From positions 6,721,501 through 6,785,500 of the forward strand of contig NZ_CP072827.1 of NCBI RefSeq assembly GCF_017916255.1: a stretch of DNA of 64,000 nucleotides, in the 5' to 3' direction. A program made the position numbers and the translations under genes. Below are positions 43,571 through 51,975 of the stretch, one piece after another. Origin of the DNA: Streptomyces mobaraensis NBRC 13819 = DSM 40847. Its GTDB lineage: Bacteria; Actinomycetota; Actinomycetes; Streptomycetales; Streptomycetaceae. The notes beneath the pieces are model-generated. The model did no database searches. It was not told where the DNA came from and was given only the letters and a program-made list of their open reading frames with translations. The number at the start of each line of letters is the position of its first letter. Position 1 is the stretch's first letter.

Positions 43571-43603
43571 GTGGATGTGAAATTTGGTTATGTGGATGTC
43601 AAG
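43571..43603 (-). promoter_or_regulatory. Stoperator-like repressor sites before the capsid gene
   Basis: Leftward strand: an exact CTTGACATCCAC at 43,603-43,592 and a weaker copy (TTTCACATCCAC) at 43,582-43,571, in the only sizeable gap of the capsid block. Both point with late transcription. Candidate binding sites for the repressor encoded at 57,549. Confidence 0.65.
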
Positions 43604-43614
43604 TGCGAGATCTG

Positions 43615-44160
43615 TTAAAGGCCGCCGTTGACACCACGGCGATACGCCTGGACAAGGCCCTTCGGGTTGAACGGCTTCTCGGACGGATCGAGGCCGCCCT
43701 TCCCCAGTCCGCGCGGAGCGTGCACGATCGCGGACAGCTTCTTGGCGTCCGTTGCAATCGACTCATAGTCGGCACCCTGAAGGCGCTCAACCAGCTCGGC
43801 AGGCAGAGAGAACTCGTTGGCGATGGTCTGCCGAAGGAGCTTCTGCTCGACCTCGGCGACACGGCCGGTGGCCGCGTCCAGCTCAGCCCGGATCTTGTCC
43901 GCCTCGTCATTGCTGGACGTATCAGAGAACTTCGACTTCAGGGACTCGAACTCGGCCGCCAGGGCCTCGTACCGCTCCTTGAAATCGGCCTCGGAACCAG
44001 CGCCGGTCGCGATGGTCTCCTTGACCTCTTCAGCGACCTCAGCAGGAGACTCCGGCTCTGCCTCGACCACGTTCGTCGTCTCCTCGACGGGCGTGGTTCC
44101 CTCCGCGACCTCCGGCACCTCCGCCGGAGTCTCGGAGACCTCAGTGACTTCCTGAGTCAT
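43615..44160 (-). CDS. Capsid scaffold protein
   Basis: 181 aa from the ATG at 44160 (GGGAGAAG upstream). A very acidic, Glu/Val/Pro-rich N-terminus (residues 1-60) is followed by a long coiled coil (FKERYEALAAEFESLKSKFS, AATGRVAEVEQKLLRQTIAN) and a basic C-terminus rich in Gly and Arg. This is the standard design of phage scaffolds, and it lies immediately before the capsid gene. Confidence 0.87.
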   Translation of the reverse strand: MTQEVTEVSETPAEVPEVAEGTTPVEETTNVVEAEPESPAEVAEEVKETIATGAGSEADFKERYEALAAEFESLKSKFSDTSSNDEADKIRAELDAATGRVAEVEQKLLRQTIANEFSLPAELVERLQGADYESIATDAKKLSAIVHAPRGLGKGGLDPSEKPFNPKGLVQAYRRGVNGGL

Positions 44161-45064
44161 GTTCTTCTCCCTTTCGTTCCTCTTCGATGTAGCGGTTGAA
44201 GTCCTGGACGCTCGTGGCACCCGACTCCTCCCAGAGCCTCTTCGCTTCCTTCACCGCGTCAGGGTCGTCGTATTTGTTCGAGAAGATCGGAGCGACCTCG
44301 CACCGGCAGTGCGGATGGAACTCGCCGCCCTTGATGCCTCCGCCAGACCTGGCCGAGGCGTACACCGCCCCTCGCGAGGCCACCATCAGGCAGAAGCCAC
44401 AGGCGCCGGCTTCCGGCACCCGCATCCAGCGCAAGGCCCGCGGATCGAGCCGCGTGGCATCCACGACCGCTTCCCGCCCGCCGTCGCTGACAGCCTTCTG
44501 GGCATCGCCCTGCACGCCGGTCGCGATGCTCTCTAGGAGGTCGTCCAGCTCATCCAGCGACTCCAGCGACAGCACATCGGAGTCCGGGTTCTTGCGCTGA
44601 GGCTCCCGCTGGACCTTCTTGATTTTCTCGACCACAGGCTTGGTGATCGACTCCTTGATGTCCTCCCGCGAGAACGGGTCCTTGTGCGCCCACGGCGCCG
44701 GACCCTCATCGACCTCAGCCGGTACGCCGCCGCGCTGCGGCTTTTCCAGGCCGGCACCCTCGTGGAGCCTGTCCCAGAGGTCACCCGATGACCACCGCGT
44801 GCCGTACCCGTCGTCCAGGACCCGGCCCGTCCAGATCAGCCGGAGAAGCTGATAGAACGCGATGGCCAGGGTCTTCGACTGCCCCCGCAGGTCAGTGATC
44901 TGTGCGTGGAAGTCGCGTGTGAAGCCCTCTGGGTCACACATGATCGCGCTCGGCCTGGTACTCATCACCGTCATGTATGCGGCCGTCTTAGCGCGCAGGC
45001 CGAGGCGATCCTGGCCTTCCTGGTACAGCTTGAGCGCCTTCTCGGTATCAAGCTGTCGGCTCAT
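44141..45064 (-). CDS. MuF-like minor capsid protein
   Basis: 307 aa. The C-terminal part has GACGFCLMVASRGAVYAS and FHPHCRCEVAPIF, a Cys/His pattern found in VG15/MuF-like head morphogenesis proteins of actinophages. The N-terminal part is helical. It overlaps the portal gene by 17 bases. MuF proteins sit in the head and may be ejected with the DNA (known for some members). Confidence 0.78.
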   Translation of the reverse strand: MSRQLDTEKALKLYQEGQDRLGLRAKTAAYMTVMSTRPSAIMCDPEGFTRDFHAQITDLRGQSKTLAIAFYQLLRLIWTGRVLDDGYGTRWSSGDLWDRLHEGAGLEKPQRGGVPAEVDEGPAPWAHKDPFSREDIKESITKPVVEKIKKVQREPQRKNPDSDVLSLESLDELDDLLESIATGVQGDAQKAVSDGGREAVVDATRLDPRALRWMRVPEAGACGFCLMVASRGAVYASARSGGGIKGGEFHPHCRCEVAPIFSNKYDDPDAVKEAKRLWEESGATSVQDFNRYIEEERKGEEHDSGSH

Positions 45065-46619
45065 TCGCCTTCACCTTGCCCTTCGGCGTGCGCGGCGTGC
45101 GGCCGGGGCCAGCCGCACCCTTCCGGGAGCCTGGACCAGTCGGGGCCTTCGGCTTGCCACCCGGGGCGGGGGCCGGCGCTTCGTTCTTCTCCGGCTTCGC
45201 CTGCTCCTGATCAGCGCCGCTCAACTTCGGCTTCGAACCTTCGGCCTGCCCCTGGGGCGACAGCAGGGCCTCGCCCAGGCGCTCGCGGACGAGGTCAACG
45301 TCCTGCTGGCTGAAGCCCGGGATCTTGGTGAGGACGATATCCACGGGCACGTTCATCTGGGTGAGCTTGAGGCCGGCATCGACGGCCTGGGCCAGCGAGC
45401 GGTTGCCCTTGTCGGCCCACTGCACCTGAGTGTCCTCAACCTCGTAGCCGGTCTGGTCGCCGGAGACCAGCGCGCACAGTCGGAGCACCAGCTCCCAGGA
45501 CTCCCCGAAGGAGTTGCGGATCTCGTCGATCTTCCGCTGGAAAGCCGACTCGGCCGCGGCCAATGCGTCGGCGGAGAGATTCGCCAGCTTGCCCGACAGC
45601 AGGTAATGAGGCGGGGTCTCCGTGACCGCACACATGTGTCTTACGGTCAGCTCGATTGCCTCAAGGAAGTCCCCGGTGGGGGCTGCCGGTAGCTGCCCGA
45701 ACTGTGTGTCGGGGCTGGGGCTCACCAGCATGGTGCTCGGGTCCAGGACCGGCGGGACGAAGGTGGGCTGTCCGTCCGCGTCCAGGATCGGCATGCCGTT
45801 CTCGTCCACCCGCTCGACGGGAGCGAGGCCGGTGGCTGTCCTGATCGCGAACCCCGTGTAGTGCTGCGCGATCAGAAGGCTCAGGTACATCTGGTTCAGC
45901 TTGTCCTGATAGCGGATGATGCCCTCGACCATGCCGGTCACCCGGCCGTTGAGGTCCATCTTCGGCGTGAAGCGGATGACCGGGCAGACGCCCAGGCCGT
46001 GAGCGCGCTTGTTCACGATCTGCGGCTCCTTGCCGCCAAGGACCAGGTCGTACACCATCTGGTCGTCCCAGAAGCGTGCCCGCGTCGGCTCCTTCTCGGA
46101 GTACGTGTTGCTCTCGATGTAGAGCGCGTACATGGGGAACGGGTCGAACACCGGGTCGTCGTAGCCGGCGAACACCTTCATCGAGTGGTAGGCCCGGATC
46201 TCCGGCACCTTCGGGTCGATGAGCCCCGGTGCCACCGACACGTACGCCTGACCCGTCTCGATCGCCGTGCGGTGCACGAGGGCCTGGCGCTGGTCCATCC
46301 GATTTTTCTGCCAGAACTGCCACTCTGCCGGGTTGCCCGTCACGTCCGGCCGGCGGTAGCCCTCGACCGACAAGGCGTTCGTCGGGGCGTCGACCAGTAG
46401 CGGGATGATGTTGTGGATTGCCCTCTTGACGAGTTCCTTGAACTCCGGGTTCGCCTTCCGGGGAACATACGGGGCAGTGTGGAGACCTCGGGTGTACCGA
46501 TCGATGAGGGACAACTTCTTGTAGTCCTTCTCGATCTGCTTCAGTGCATGCTCGATGCGCTCGTTGAAGTCGGTTATCTGGCTTGGGAAGACGACATCTT
46601 CCTTCTTCTTCTGAGCCAA
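45048..46619 (-). CDS. Portal protein (SPP1 gp6-like)
   Basis: 523 aa. DRYTRGLHTAPYVPRKANPE, APTNALSVEGYRRPDVTGNP and SGKLANLSADALAAAESAFQ are typical of SPP1-gp6-like portals, which form the dodecameric DNA gate at one capsid vertex. The tail end is rich in Pro, Lys and Gly (residues 470-523). It follows the large terminase gene by 16 bases. Confidence 0.93.
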   Translation of the reverse strand: MAQKKKEDVVFPSQITDFNERIEHALKQIEKDYKKLSLIDRYTRGLHTAPYVPRKANPEFKELVKRAIHNIIPLLVDAPTNALSVEGYRRPDVTGNPAEWQFWQKNRMDQRQALVHRTAIETGQAYVSVAPGLIDPKVPEIRAYHSMKVFAGYDDPVFDPFPMYALYIESNTYSEKEPTRARFWDDQMVYDLVLGGKEPQIVNKRAHGLGVCPVIRFTPKMDLNGRVTGMVEGIIRYQDKLNQMYLSLLIAQHYTGFAIRTATGLAPVERVDENGMPILDADGQPTFVPPVLDPSTMLVSPSPDTQFGQLPAAPTGDFLEAIELTVRHMCAVTETPPHYLLSGKLANLSADALAAAESAFQRKIDEIRNSFGESWELVLRLCALVSGDQTGYEVEDTQVQWADKGNRSLAQAVDAGLKLTQMNVPVDIVLTKIPGFSQQDVDLVRERLGEALLSPQGQAEGSKPKLSGADQEQAKPEKNEAPAPAPGGKPKAPTGPGSRKGAAGPGRTPRTPKGKVKANEPTA

Positions 46620-46635
46620 GTGTTAGTGCCTTCCT

Positions 46636-48264
46636 CTAGAAACCTCCGATCGTCTGGAGAGTTGCTACAGGCTTAGGCACCGTGTGCTTCCCGGACTCAA
46701 CCAACCGCGTTCGAGCGATGAACGAAAGGAGAGTGGCCGCGTAGGCGTCCACCTTGTAACTGGAATCGCGAGACGCCTTGCCGAAGCTCACGCCGAACTT
46801 GTTGTGTCGCTTCTTGGCGTTCTCGACATGTCGCTTCAGGCCGAAGTGACCGCTGTGGGAGACCTTGCCGTTTTCGACGGCACCGACAAAGGCCATGTTG
46901 GAAGTCGTGATCTCCCGTTGGTTGCCCCGCATGTCGTAAGCGACGTGGGACTTGCCGCTGGGCTTCACGACGAGGCGAGGACCGTACTGCTCGGACCACT
47001 GGTTGACGTAGGTCTCCCAGAACGCCGTGTCGCTGAAGAACGCCTGGACCTTGTAGGTACGGAACACCCAGTCGACCATGTCGCTGACTTCGTCCTTGTC
47101 CACCTTCCAGACCTGGCCTTCAGGTCCGTCGGGCTTCTCCCATATCGCGATGGGCTGGACGAAACAGTCCCGCACGCGCATGGCCACGATGGCTGTCGCG
47201 TCGTCCGCCTCACCGCCATCCAGGCCCAAGGTGATCTGGTCGCCGGCACGCAGCTCGGTGTCTGCCTTGCACTTGCCCCAGGCCACTGGATCGATCAGCG
47301 CGTCCTCCGCGGCAGTTACGAGGTTGCAGTACTTCCGAAGGATCTCCTCGTACGTGATCACGCCGCTGTAGCACTGGTCCACGATCGCGTCGAAGTCCGC
47401 CCAGTACGCATCTCCGTAGGCCGCCTTGATGGCCTCGCGGAGCTGGTCCTCGTTCTCGATGTCGAAGTCGGGGTGCGCGCTGCGGGCCTCGTAGTAGAGA
47501 CCGGTCTTGCGCTGCTTCCCGTCCTGCTGTCGCTGCCAGGCGGTGTGTACGCGCTCAGCCACCGAGTCTTCGCCGACGATGTACGCGTTCGTCGCCATGA
47601 GGATGCGACCGCCGACCTTGGCGGCGTTGGCCGAGGCTGTGTTGAAGACGTTGTGGCCTCCGTTGGACTCGTTCCAGTGCCACGTTTCGTCCATGAAGAG
47701 AGCCGATGGCCGCCCGCCTTCCGCGGAACGGTACGAGGCGGTCTTCGCCTCCAGGAGGCAGAACGTTCCGTCCGCGTGCCGGGCGTGGTACCGCTCCTGA
47801 CCCGGGTCGATGCTGTATCGCTCGATCGCGTCCGGGTGGAACAGGGAGTGGAGCGTGAGCGTCACGTTCTTCACCTGGTCGATGTTCACCGCGTACAGCT
47901 GCACCCAGGGCTCGTCGGCGTGCTTCCCGATCGCGCGGCCGGCGTCATCGAAGTGGCTGAACCGGCACGGTCCAAGGAACTCGATGGCGGCCAACGTGGC
48001 GAAGAAGGGGCCCTTGCCGGTGCCCTTCGCGAGCTGGAGACAGCCTGTGGTCCAGACGAACTTCCCGCGGTCATCGACCTCGTACCAGCGAAGGATCGTC
48101 CGCACCTGAGAAGGCGTGTACTCCCAGTCCTCGCGGAAGTTCTCGCGGGTCCAGCGGAGGATTTCCCAACCGAGCGTGCGGTGTTCGCACATCCGGTTTC
48201 CAAAGGTTGCACAAGGACTGCACTGGGGAACGTAGTCGTCCTTGATAGTCAGGACGGCTTCCAC
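46636..48264 (-). CDS. Terminase large subunit
   Basis: 542 aa. The ATPase part has LQLAKGTGKGPFFATLAAIE (Walker A-like, about residue 80) and PSALFMDETWHW (Walker B with catalytic Glu, about 185). The RNase H-like nuclease part has ITLGLDGGEADDATAIVAM (first Asp, about 345) and further acidic residues near FFSDTAFWE and SYKVDAYAATLL. It packages DNA together with the small subunit at 48,547. Confidence 0.94.
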   Translation of the reverse strand: MEAVLTIKDDYVPQCSPCATFGNRMCEHRTLGWEILRWTRENFREDWEYTPSQVRTILRWYEVDDRGKFVWTTGCLQLAKGTGKGPFFATLAAIEFLGPCRFSHFDDAGRAIGKHADEPWVQLYAVNIDQVKNVTLTLHSLFHPDAIERYSIDPGQERYHARHADGTFCLLEAKTASYRSAEGGRPSALFMDETWHWNESNGGHNVFNTASANAAKVGGRILMATNAYIVGEDSVAERVHTAWQRQQDGKQRKTGLYYEARSAHPDFDIENEDQLREAIKAAYGDAYWADFDAIVDQCYSGVITYEEILRKYCNLVTAAEDALIDPVAWGKCKADTELRAGDQITLGLDGGEADDATAIVAMRVRDCFVQPIAIWEKPDGPEGQVWKVDKDEVSDMVDWVFRTYKVQAFFSDTAFWETYVNQWSEQYGPRLVVKPSGKSHVAYDMRGNQREITTSNMAFVGAVENGKVSHSGHFGLKRHVENAKKRHNKFGVSFGKASRDSSYKVDAYAATLLSFIARTRLVESGKHTVPKPVATLQTIGGF

Positions 48265-48271
48265 GTTCCTC

Positions 48272-48538
48272 CTATCGGTACAGGGCCCGGACCAGCTTCT
48301 CCGCCAGTTCCTTGGCCGCGTTGATGTTCTTGTCTCGGTCGCCCTGGTCGCGGACGAGGATCACCGACTCCTTGAAGGGAGGGGCGAAGCCGTCGTTGTG
48401 GAGGATGACCTCCGTGCCGTAGTCGAGGACGACTGCTGACGCGACCCGGATCTCGTTGTCGGGCTTGATGTACAGCACCCACTTACGAGCGAAGACGGTG
48501 CTGTCCTGCCTCCAGTCGAACGTGCCGTCCCATGCCAT
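48272..48538 (-). CDS. Small protein between terminase genes, unknown
   Basis: 88 aa from the ATG at 48538 (TAGGAGG upstream). Sequence: MAWDGTFDWRQDSTVFARKW, then a beta-rich part and a helix KNINAAKELAEKLVRALYR. Genes of this size in this place are common in actinophages, but I cannot name a function. Confidence 0.75.
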   Translation of the reverse strand: MAWDGTFDWRQDSTVFARKWVLYIKPDNEIRVASAVVLDYGTEVILHNDGFAPPFKESVILVRDQGDRDKNINAAKELAEKLVRALYR

Positions 48539-48546
48539 CAGACCTC

Positions 48547-49251
48547 CTAGATCGCGTTCGCGTACTTCTCCATGAGTGCGGTGATGTCCGCGTCGATGTC
48601 CCGCGACTCGACCTTGGTCAGTTCCATCTGCGCGATACGCCGACTGGCCTCCGTGGTCAGTAGCAGCGAGCACGCCTTGATGACGACCGAGAGCATCCGG
48701 CCGGACATGTGGACCCCGGCGTTCAGGTGCCGGTTCATCGCCTCAGCGACGTAGACCGCGAAGGCCACGTCAGTCCGCTGATAGAAGGCGCTCTGGCCGC
48801 TCTCGCGGAGGCTGAGGAACCACTCAGCGGTGATCTCGCACCAGTGGTCGAGCGGGGCGGGCCAGTCGACGGGGCCGGGGTCCACGCTGACACGCACGCG
48901 GCGCCTGGTGGCCTCCGTCGTAAGGAAGTCCTCCAGGGCCTGAATCACGCTCGTGAGCGAGTCGACGCTGATGCGGTCCTCGTAGCGAGTGAGGGAAGCG
49001 TGAGCGGCCTCGATGACATACCGGAGCTGTGCCCAGTCAGAGGGCTCGAAGTAGAACGCCTGCGGTGACTCCCCGAACGCCCGCCAAAGGCGCTGGGCGA
49101 TCGGGTGCCACGTTTCATCCAGCCCGTCACGGGCCGCTGCCACGTTCCGGTAGTGCTTCGGTGCTACCTGGACCTCGACGTCGTCCTTGTTGCGCCGGCG
49201 CCGTTCCTCCGGCCGCTTCGGGGCCGGACCGCTGTACCCGCTGCGCGCCAT
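48547..49251 (-). CDS. Terminase small subunit
   Basis: 234 aa. A basic N-terminus (KRPEERRRRNKDDVEVQVAP) is followed by helices with YRNVAAARDGLDETWHPIAQ and LWRAFGESPQAFYFEPSDWA. This is the pattern of the small terminases found before the large subunit in Streptomyces phages. It recognises the packaging site. It overlaps the preceding gene's stop. Confidence 0.78.
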   Translation of the reverse strand: MARSGYSGPAPKRPEERRRRNKDDVEVQVAPKHYRNVAAARDGLDETWHPIAQRLWRAFGESPQAFYFEPSDWAQLRYVIEAAHASLTRYEDRISVDSLTSVIQALEDFLTTEATRRRVRVSVDPGPVDWPAPLDHWCEITAEWFLSLRESGQSAFYQRTDVAFAVYVAEAMNRHLNAGVHMSGRMLSVVIKACSLLLTTEASRRIAQMELTKVESRDIDADITALMEKYANAI

Positions 49252-49493
49252 CAGCTCTCCTCGTCCAGGTCTTCACACAGCCGGGTGCAGAGGAGGCCCC
49301 CATCCTGTGTGGCTACGCAGTCCGCGCAATCGCCGTTCCAGAATTCGTCAGCGCTCAGAGCGTCGTCATCACTGGTGAACGCGTCGTCGTAGTGACCCAG
49401 GAACTCTTCGAACTCCCGCTGACGACGGGTCTCGACTCGCTGAAGTCGATCGGCCCGCTCTTCGAACGCAGACCTGAACCGGCTCTTACTCAT
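49251..49493 (-). CDS. Small acidic protein of unknown function
   Basis: 80 aa. The N-terminal half is an Arg/Glu-rich helix (RRQREFEEFLGHYDD); the C-terminal half has four Cys (CADC, CTRLC), possibly a metal site. First gene after the gap that follows the HNH gene. No family recognised. Confidence 0.7.
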   Translation of the reverse strand: MSKSRFRSAFEERADRLQRVETRRQREFEEFLGHYDDAFTSDDDALSADEFWNGDCADCVATQDGGLLCTRLCEDLDEES

Positions 49494-49529
49494 TGCTCAC
49501 GAATTCCATCCTTGATAGTTCAGCGGGAA

Positions 49530-49680
49530 GCCCCCGGGAGTGGAAGCTCAACCGGGGGCCTCAACCGCAGCATCGAAACCCAAAAGGGTTCGGTTGGGGG
49601 CGAGTGTCTGACGAAATCAATCCGGACCTCGCCCGCCCTCGGAAAGGAACTGTTTCCCCTCACTTATATAGAGGGGTTAC
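49530..49680. promoter_or_regulatory. Leader region of terminase genes: hairpin and CTCACTTATATAGAGG element
   Basis: The 230-base gap 49,494-49,727 has no gene. It holds a hairpin (GCCCCCGGG / CCGGGGGC, 49,530-49,559) and, at 49,659-49,680, CTCACTTATATAGAGGGGTTAC read in two parts (CTCACTTATATAGAGG, GGTTAC). A close relative lies at 50,308-50,329. The TATATA core could be a -10 box on either strand. Role inferred. Confidence 0.4.
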
Positions 49681-49727
49681 ATCAGAGCTTTCGTAACTCC
49701 ACTTGAATGTGAACCAGGCCATAGGAG

Positions 49728-50081
49728 CTATTTGAGGCTCCCGGGGACACGGTTCCCTCGCCTTGGCAGCGCACGGGCCGAGCGGGCTCTCCTCCTGCCC
49801 TCCGCGGACTCTTGGGCAGTCTTCTTGGCATGGTGGAACTGGCAGAGCACCTGAACGTTGTCCAGGCGGTTCAGACCGCCCTGCGAGACGGGCACGATGT
49901 GGTCTACCGCGGCGCCGGCCACGAGGCACGGCAGACCAGTGTCGTACCTGGTGTGCTGGCACAGGCCGGAATCCCGCCGCCAGGCCGAGGAGCGGAGGCG
50001 GGGCCAGTTGCCTCGGTAGGAGCTGCCAGTGCCGGCTTCCCAGCCACAGGTCTTGGTGGAGTCTGGTGGAGTCCAGGTCAA
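49728..50081 (-). CDS. HNH endonuclease (packaging-associated)
   Basis: 117 aa from a TTG with GGAGG 4 bases upstream. The ββα-metal motif reads VDHIVPVSQGGLNRLDNVQV followed by LCQFHHAKKTAQES: His, Asn and His at the expected spacing, and a Cys pair. HNH proteins next to terminase genes assist cutting of concatemeric DNA at cos in many phages. First gene of the late operon. Confidence 0.92.
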   Translation of the reverse strand: MTWTPPDSTKTCGWEAGTGSSYRGNWPRLRSSAWRRDSGLCQHTRYDTGLPCLVAGAAVDHIVPVSQGGLNRLDNVQVLCQFHHAKKTAQESAEGRRRARSARALPRRGNRVPGSLK

Positions 50082-50095
50082 GAGACCTCCAGAGG

Positions 50096-50121
50096 GTTAG
50101 TTAGTTATTGAGATCTTTAGG
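50096..50121. repeat. TTAGTTAGTTA repeat before the HNH gene
   Basis: GTTAGTTAGTTATTGAGATC followed by TTTAGG. This copy lies just upstream of the first late gene. A hairpin with a T-run follows on the rightward side (ACCCC/GGGGT, then TTTCTTTTCTTT). Confidence 0.7.
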
Positions 50122-50340
50122 CGACCCCTGTGGGTAGGGGTTTCTTTTCTTTGGATCTGCGACTCATGGGAGCAGATCTTTCTTTTCTTCCCAGAGGCAG
50201 CCTTTGAGGGCTGCCTTTAGATCTCACTCACGAGCAGGGCCGCCTTTAGGGGCGGCCTGATCAGCCTCAGCGTTCGTCGTTCGCTCGCTGCGCTCACTCT
50301 CTCCTCACTTAGGTAGAGGTGTTACGCAGATAAGGCACGT
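50122..50340. other. Hairpin-rich segment, candidate packaging (cos) region
   Basis: Three hairpins follow each other: ACCCC/GGGGT (50,124-50,142), AGGCAGCC/GGCTGCCT (about 50,191-50,213) and GGGCCGCC/GGCGGCCT (about 50,238-50,258). Then come GTTCGTCGTTCGCTCGCTGC (about 50,271-50,290) and CTCACTTAGGTAGAGGTG. It lies between the oppositely directed late and early operons, beside the HNH and terminase genes, where cos sites usually lie. No gene seen. Confidence 0.4.
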
Positions 50341-50624
50341 AACAGCACACACGAGAAAGGTGACTCACCTCACATGTATAGGTATGCTCTGCTGCTCGGC
50401 CTGGGAGTCGGCACAGCTGAAGTCGCCACCAGTGATCACGGGGTAATGCTGGGGGCAGGGGCGTGAAAGTGGGCCTGCGGTTTCGCTGAAGTGAGCCAGC
50501 CTGTGCGCAGAGAGTGAAGAACGCCCACCCTCTGCGTTCCTGGACCCGTACAGGATCGGAGGCCCTATGACGCCTCGGTCTCTCTATATATGCGATCGGA
50601 GGCACCCCCCTCTCCATCCCCAGC

Positions 50625-50745
50625 CGTTGAAATAAAAATTTTCTGAACCTCAAAGATGAAGTTCTCGAAATGTTTTCGTTTGAACTTTTCATCATTGAAT
50701 TGAATCGCGAACATTCGATCAATCGAAAGAATCGAATTGCATTAC
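50625..50745. other. AT-rich island with TTCGAA/ATCGAA words
   Basis: About 120 bases far richer in A+T than anything else in the window (AAATAAAAATTTTC, TTGAACTTTTCATCATTG). Short words TCGAA, TTCG and ATCGAA repeat (CTCGAAATG, ACATTCGATCAATCGAAAG, AATCGAATTG). Suggestive of a DNA-unwinding element or origin, or of a protein-binding site. No supported gene. Confidence 0.4.
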
Positions 50746-51066
50746 GTTGCACACCTATGCACGCCATCCATGCCCGTGCACTCACCACGTGCCGCACTGT
50801 GCGCGCGTGCACTGCACTACTGGCGACGTGCGTTGTTGAGCTCAGCGCAATGCCCACCACGTGACGCCCACTGTTCAACGGTTGAGTGCATCAAGTGCCG
50901 TGCTGTCGAGTGCGGCCGTGCACTGCGATGCACCGTGCCCACGATGCGGGCCCGATGACGCACTCAGACCCGACACCGACGGACGTACGACGTGCCCCGA
51001 CGCCCGTCAGGCGGCCCCGTCGCAGTGCCCCATAGCTGCACCCCGCACACTGTGACCCAGTGCACA
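50745..51066. repeat. Cluster of TGCAC/GTGCAC words
   Basis: Nine copies of TGCAC fall within about 320 bases (near 50,749, 50,758, 50,777, 50,808, 50,813, 50,918, 50,929, 51,037 and 51,061), four of them as the palindrome GTGCAC, plus two TGCAT. All lie between the AT-rich island and the first early promoter. About one copy would be expected by chance on both strands. Function unknown; iteron-like or operator-like. Confidence 0.5.
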
Positions 51067-51159
51067 AGCAGTAGGTAGTGAACGGTTCTGACCTGCGGTT
51101 TCATGGAGCGCCGCACAACACATGGGTACCCCCCACCCCCATCTGTTCACACGTCTGGA

Positions 51160-51190
51160 CTTGTCATCCACAAACCAACAGGCGTAATGT
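51160..51190 (+). promoter_or_regulatory. Early promoter overlapping a stoperator-like site
   Basis: CTTGTCATCCAC at 51,160-51,171 includes the -35 TTGTCA; an 18-base spacer leads to TAATGT (51,185-51,190). It points at the early operon. Bases 51,191-51,470 show no gene; they contain a GTAGCT/AGCTAC hairpin at about 51,420-51,436. Confidence 0.6.
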
Positions 51191-51475
51191 TCAGGTCGTC
51201 AGCAGGACACGACGACAGCCGCCCGAAGCGGCCGAGTGACCATCGCCGACACAGCGCATAGCTAGTGCGCATACAAGGACGGAAACGCGTCAGAAGCGAC
51301 CGCACACCTTTGACCCCCGCTCACGATCGGGAGGTGGTGATGGTATCGGACCGACTACGCCCGTGGGTTCCCGGCAAGCCCTGTCAACCGGTGTAGCGCA
51401 CTAGAAAGCGCTGCTTAGTAGCTTGGACAGCTACTCGGGAATACCTCTCGGGTGGCTGTACTGGCCGCTAAGCGG

Positions 51476-51507
51476 CTTGACATCCACAAACCAAAAGTTG
51501 GTACGGT
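51476..51507 (+). promoter_or_regulatory. Early promoter overlapping a consensus stoperator-like site
   Basis: CTTGACATCCAC (51,476-51,487) contains TTGACA; after 19 bases comes TACGGT (51,502-51,507). First gene start is 41 bases downstream. The repressor would block this promoter directly. Confidence 0.65.
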
Positions 51508-51547
51508 GGATACACGACAACCCGCACCGAATGGAGCGAACAACGTG

Positions 51548-51937
51548 ATGATCTACGGTGACAAGGGCCTGATGGACCTGAGCGCGAAGCTCGCCGAGCG
51601 GACTCCGGCGCACGACATCATGATCGAGCGCCACGAAACCGCGTGGGGCGAGAAGTACAAGATGGCCAAGTACACCTGCCAGGAGACTGGCGAGACCCTG
51701 GCCCACGTGGAGTACGTGGATCAGGACACCGTCGAGGATGCGTGGGCCGAGGCAGTGAACGACCTGCTCATAGACCGCATCCAGGAGAAGCTGAACGTGC
51801 CCATGCCTGGCGTCTCTCTCGCTAAGACTCCGGTCACCCGACTGCGTACGTCTCTGGCGAAGGATCTTCGACGCAATGACCTGGACTCCCTTGCGGACGC
51901 GTTCTCACCGAGCATCCGCACCCTTCTCGCGGCCTAG
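51548..51937 (+). CDS. First early gene, unknown function
   Basis: 129 aa from the ATG at 51548; a GTG directly before it is possible. GGAGCG lies upstream. Contains ERHETAWGEKYKMAKYTCQE, then TGETLAHVEYVDQDTVEDAW, and a helical C-terminus. No family recognised. Its own promoter and repressor site make it the most immediately repressed early gene. Confidence 0.75.
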   Translation: MIYGDKGLMDLSAKLAERTPAHDIMIERHETAWGEKYKMAKYTCQETGETLAHVEYVDQDTVEDAWAEAVNDLLIDRIQEKLNVPMPGVSLAKTPVTRLRTSLAKDLRRNDLDSLADAFSPSIRTLLAA

Positions 51938-51939
51938 CA

Positions 51940-51970
51940 CTTGTCATCCACAAACCTGAAAGGGTTGTTT
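51940..51970 (+). promoter_or_regulatory. Stoperator-like site with promoter elements before 51,976
   Basis: CTTGTCATCCAC at 51,940-51,951 begins 3 bases after the previous stop. TTGTCA, 18 bases, TTGTTT (51,965-51,970), then only 5 bases to the GTG start, which would give a nearly leaderless mRNA. Confidence 0.5.
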
Positions 51971-51975
51971 GGAAC

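Noticed and set aside
50309..50878. A 189-codon leftward frame in the gene-poor region
   Set aside because: Irregular composition, crosses the AT-rich island and half of the TGCAC cluster, no ribosome site and no recognisable motif.
51380..51440. A possible tRNA or small RNA gene before the first early gene
   Set aside because: There is a GTAGCT/AGCTAC hairpin and an AGCG/CGCT pair, but no cloverleaf and no CCA-adjacent acceptor; more likely a leader structure.
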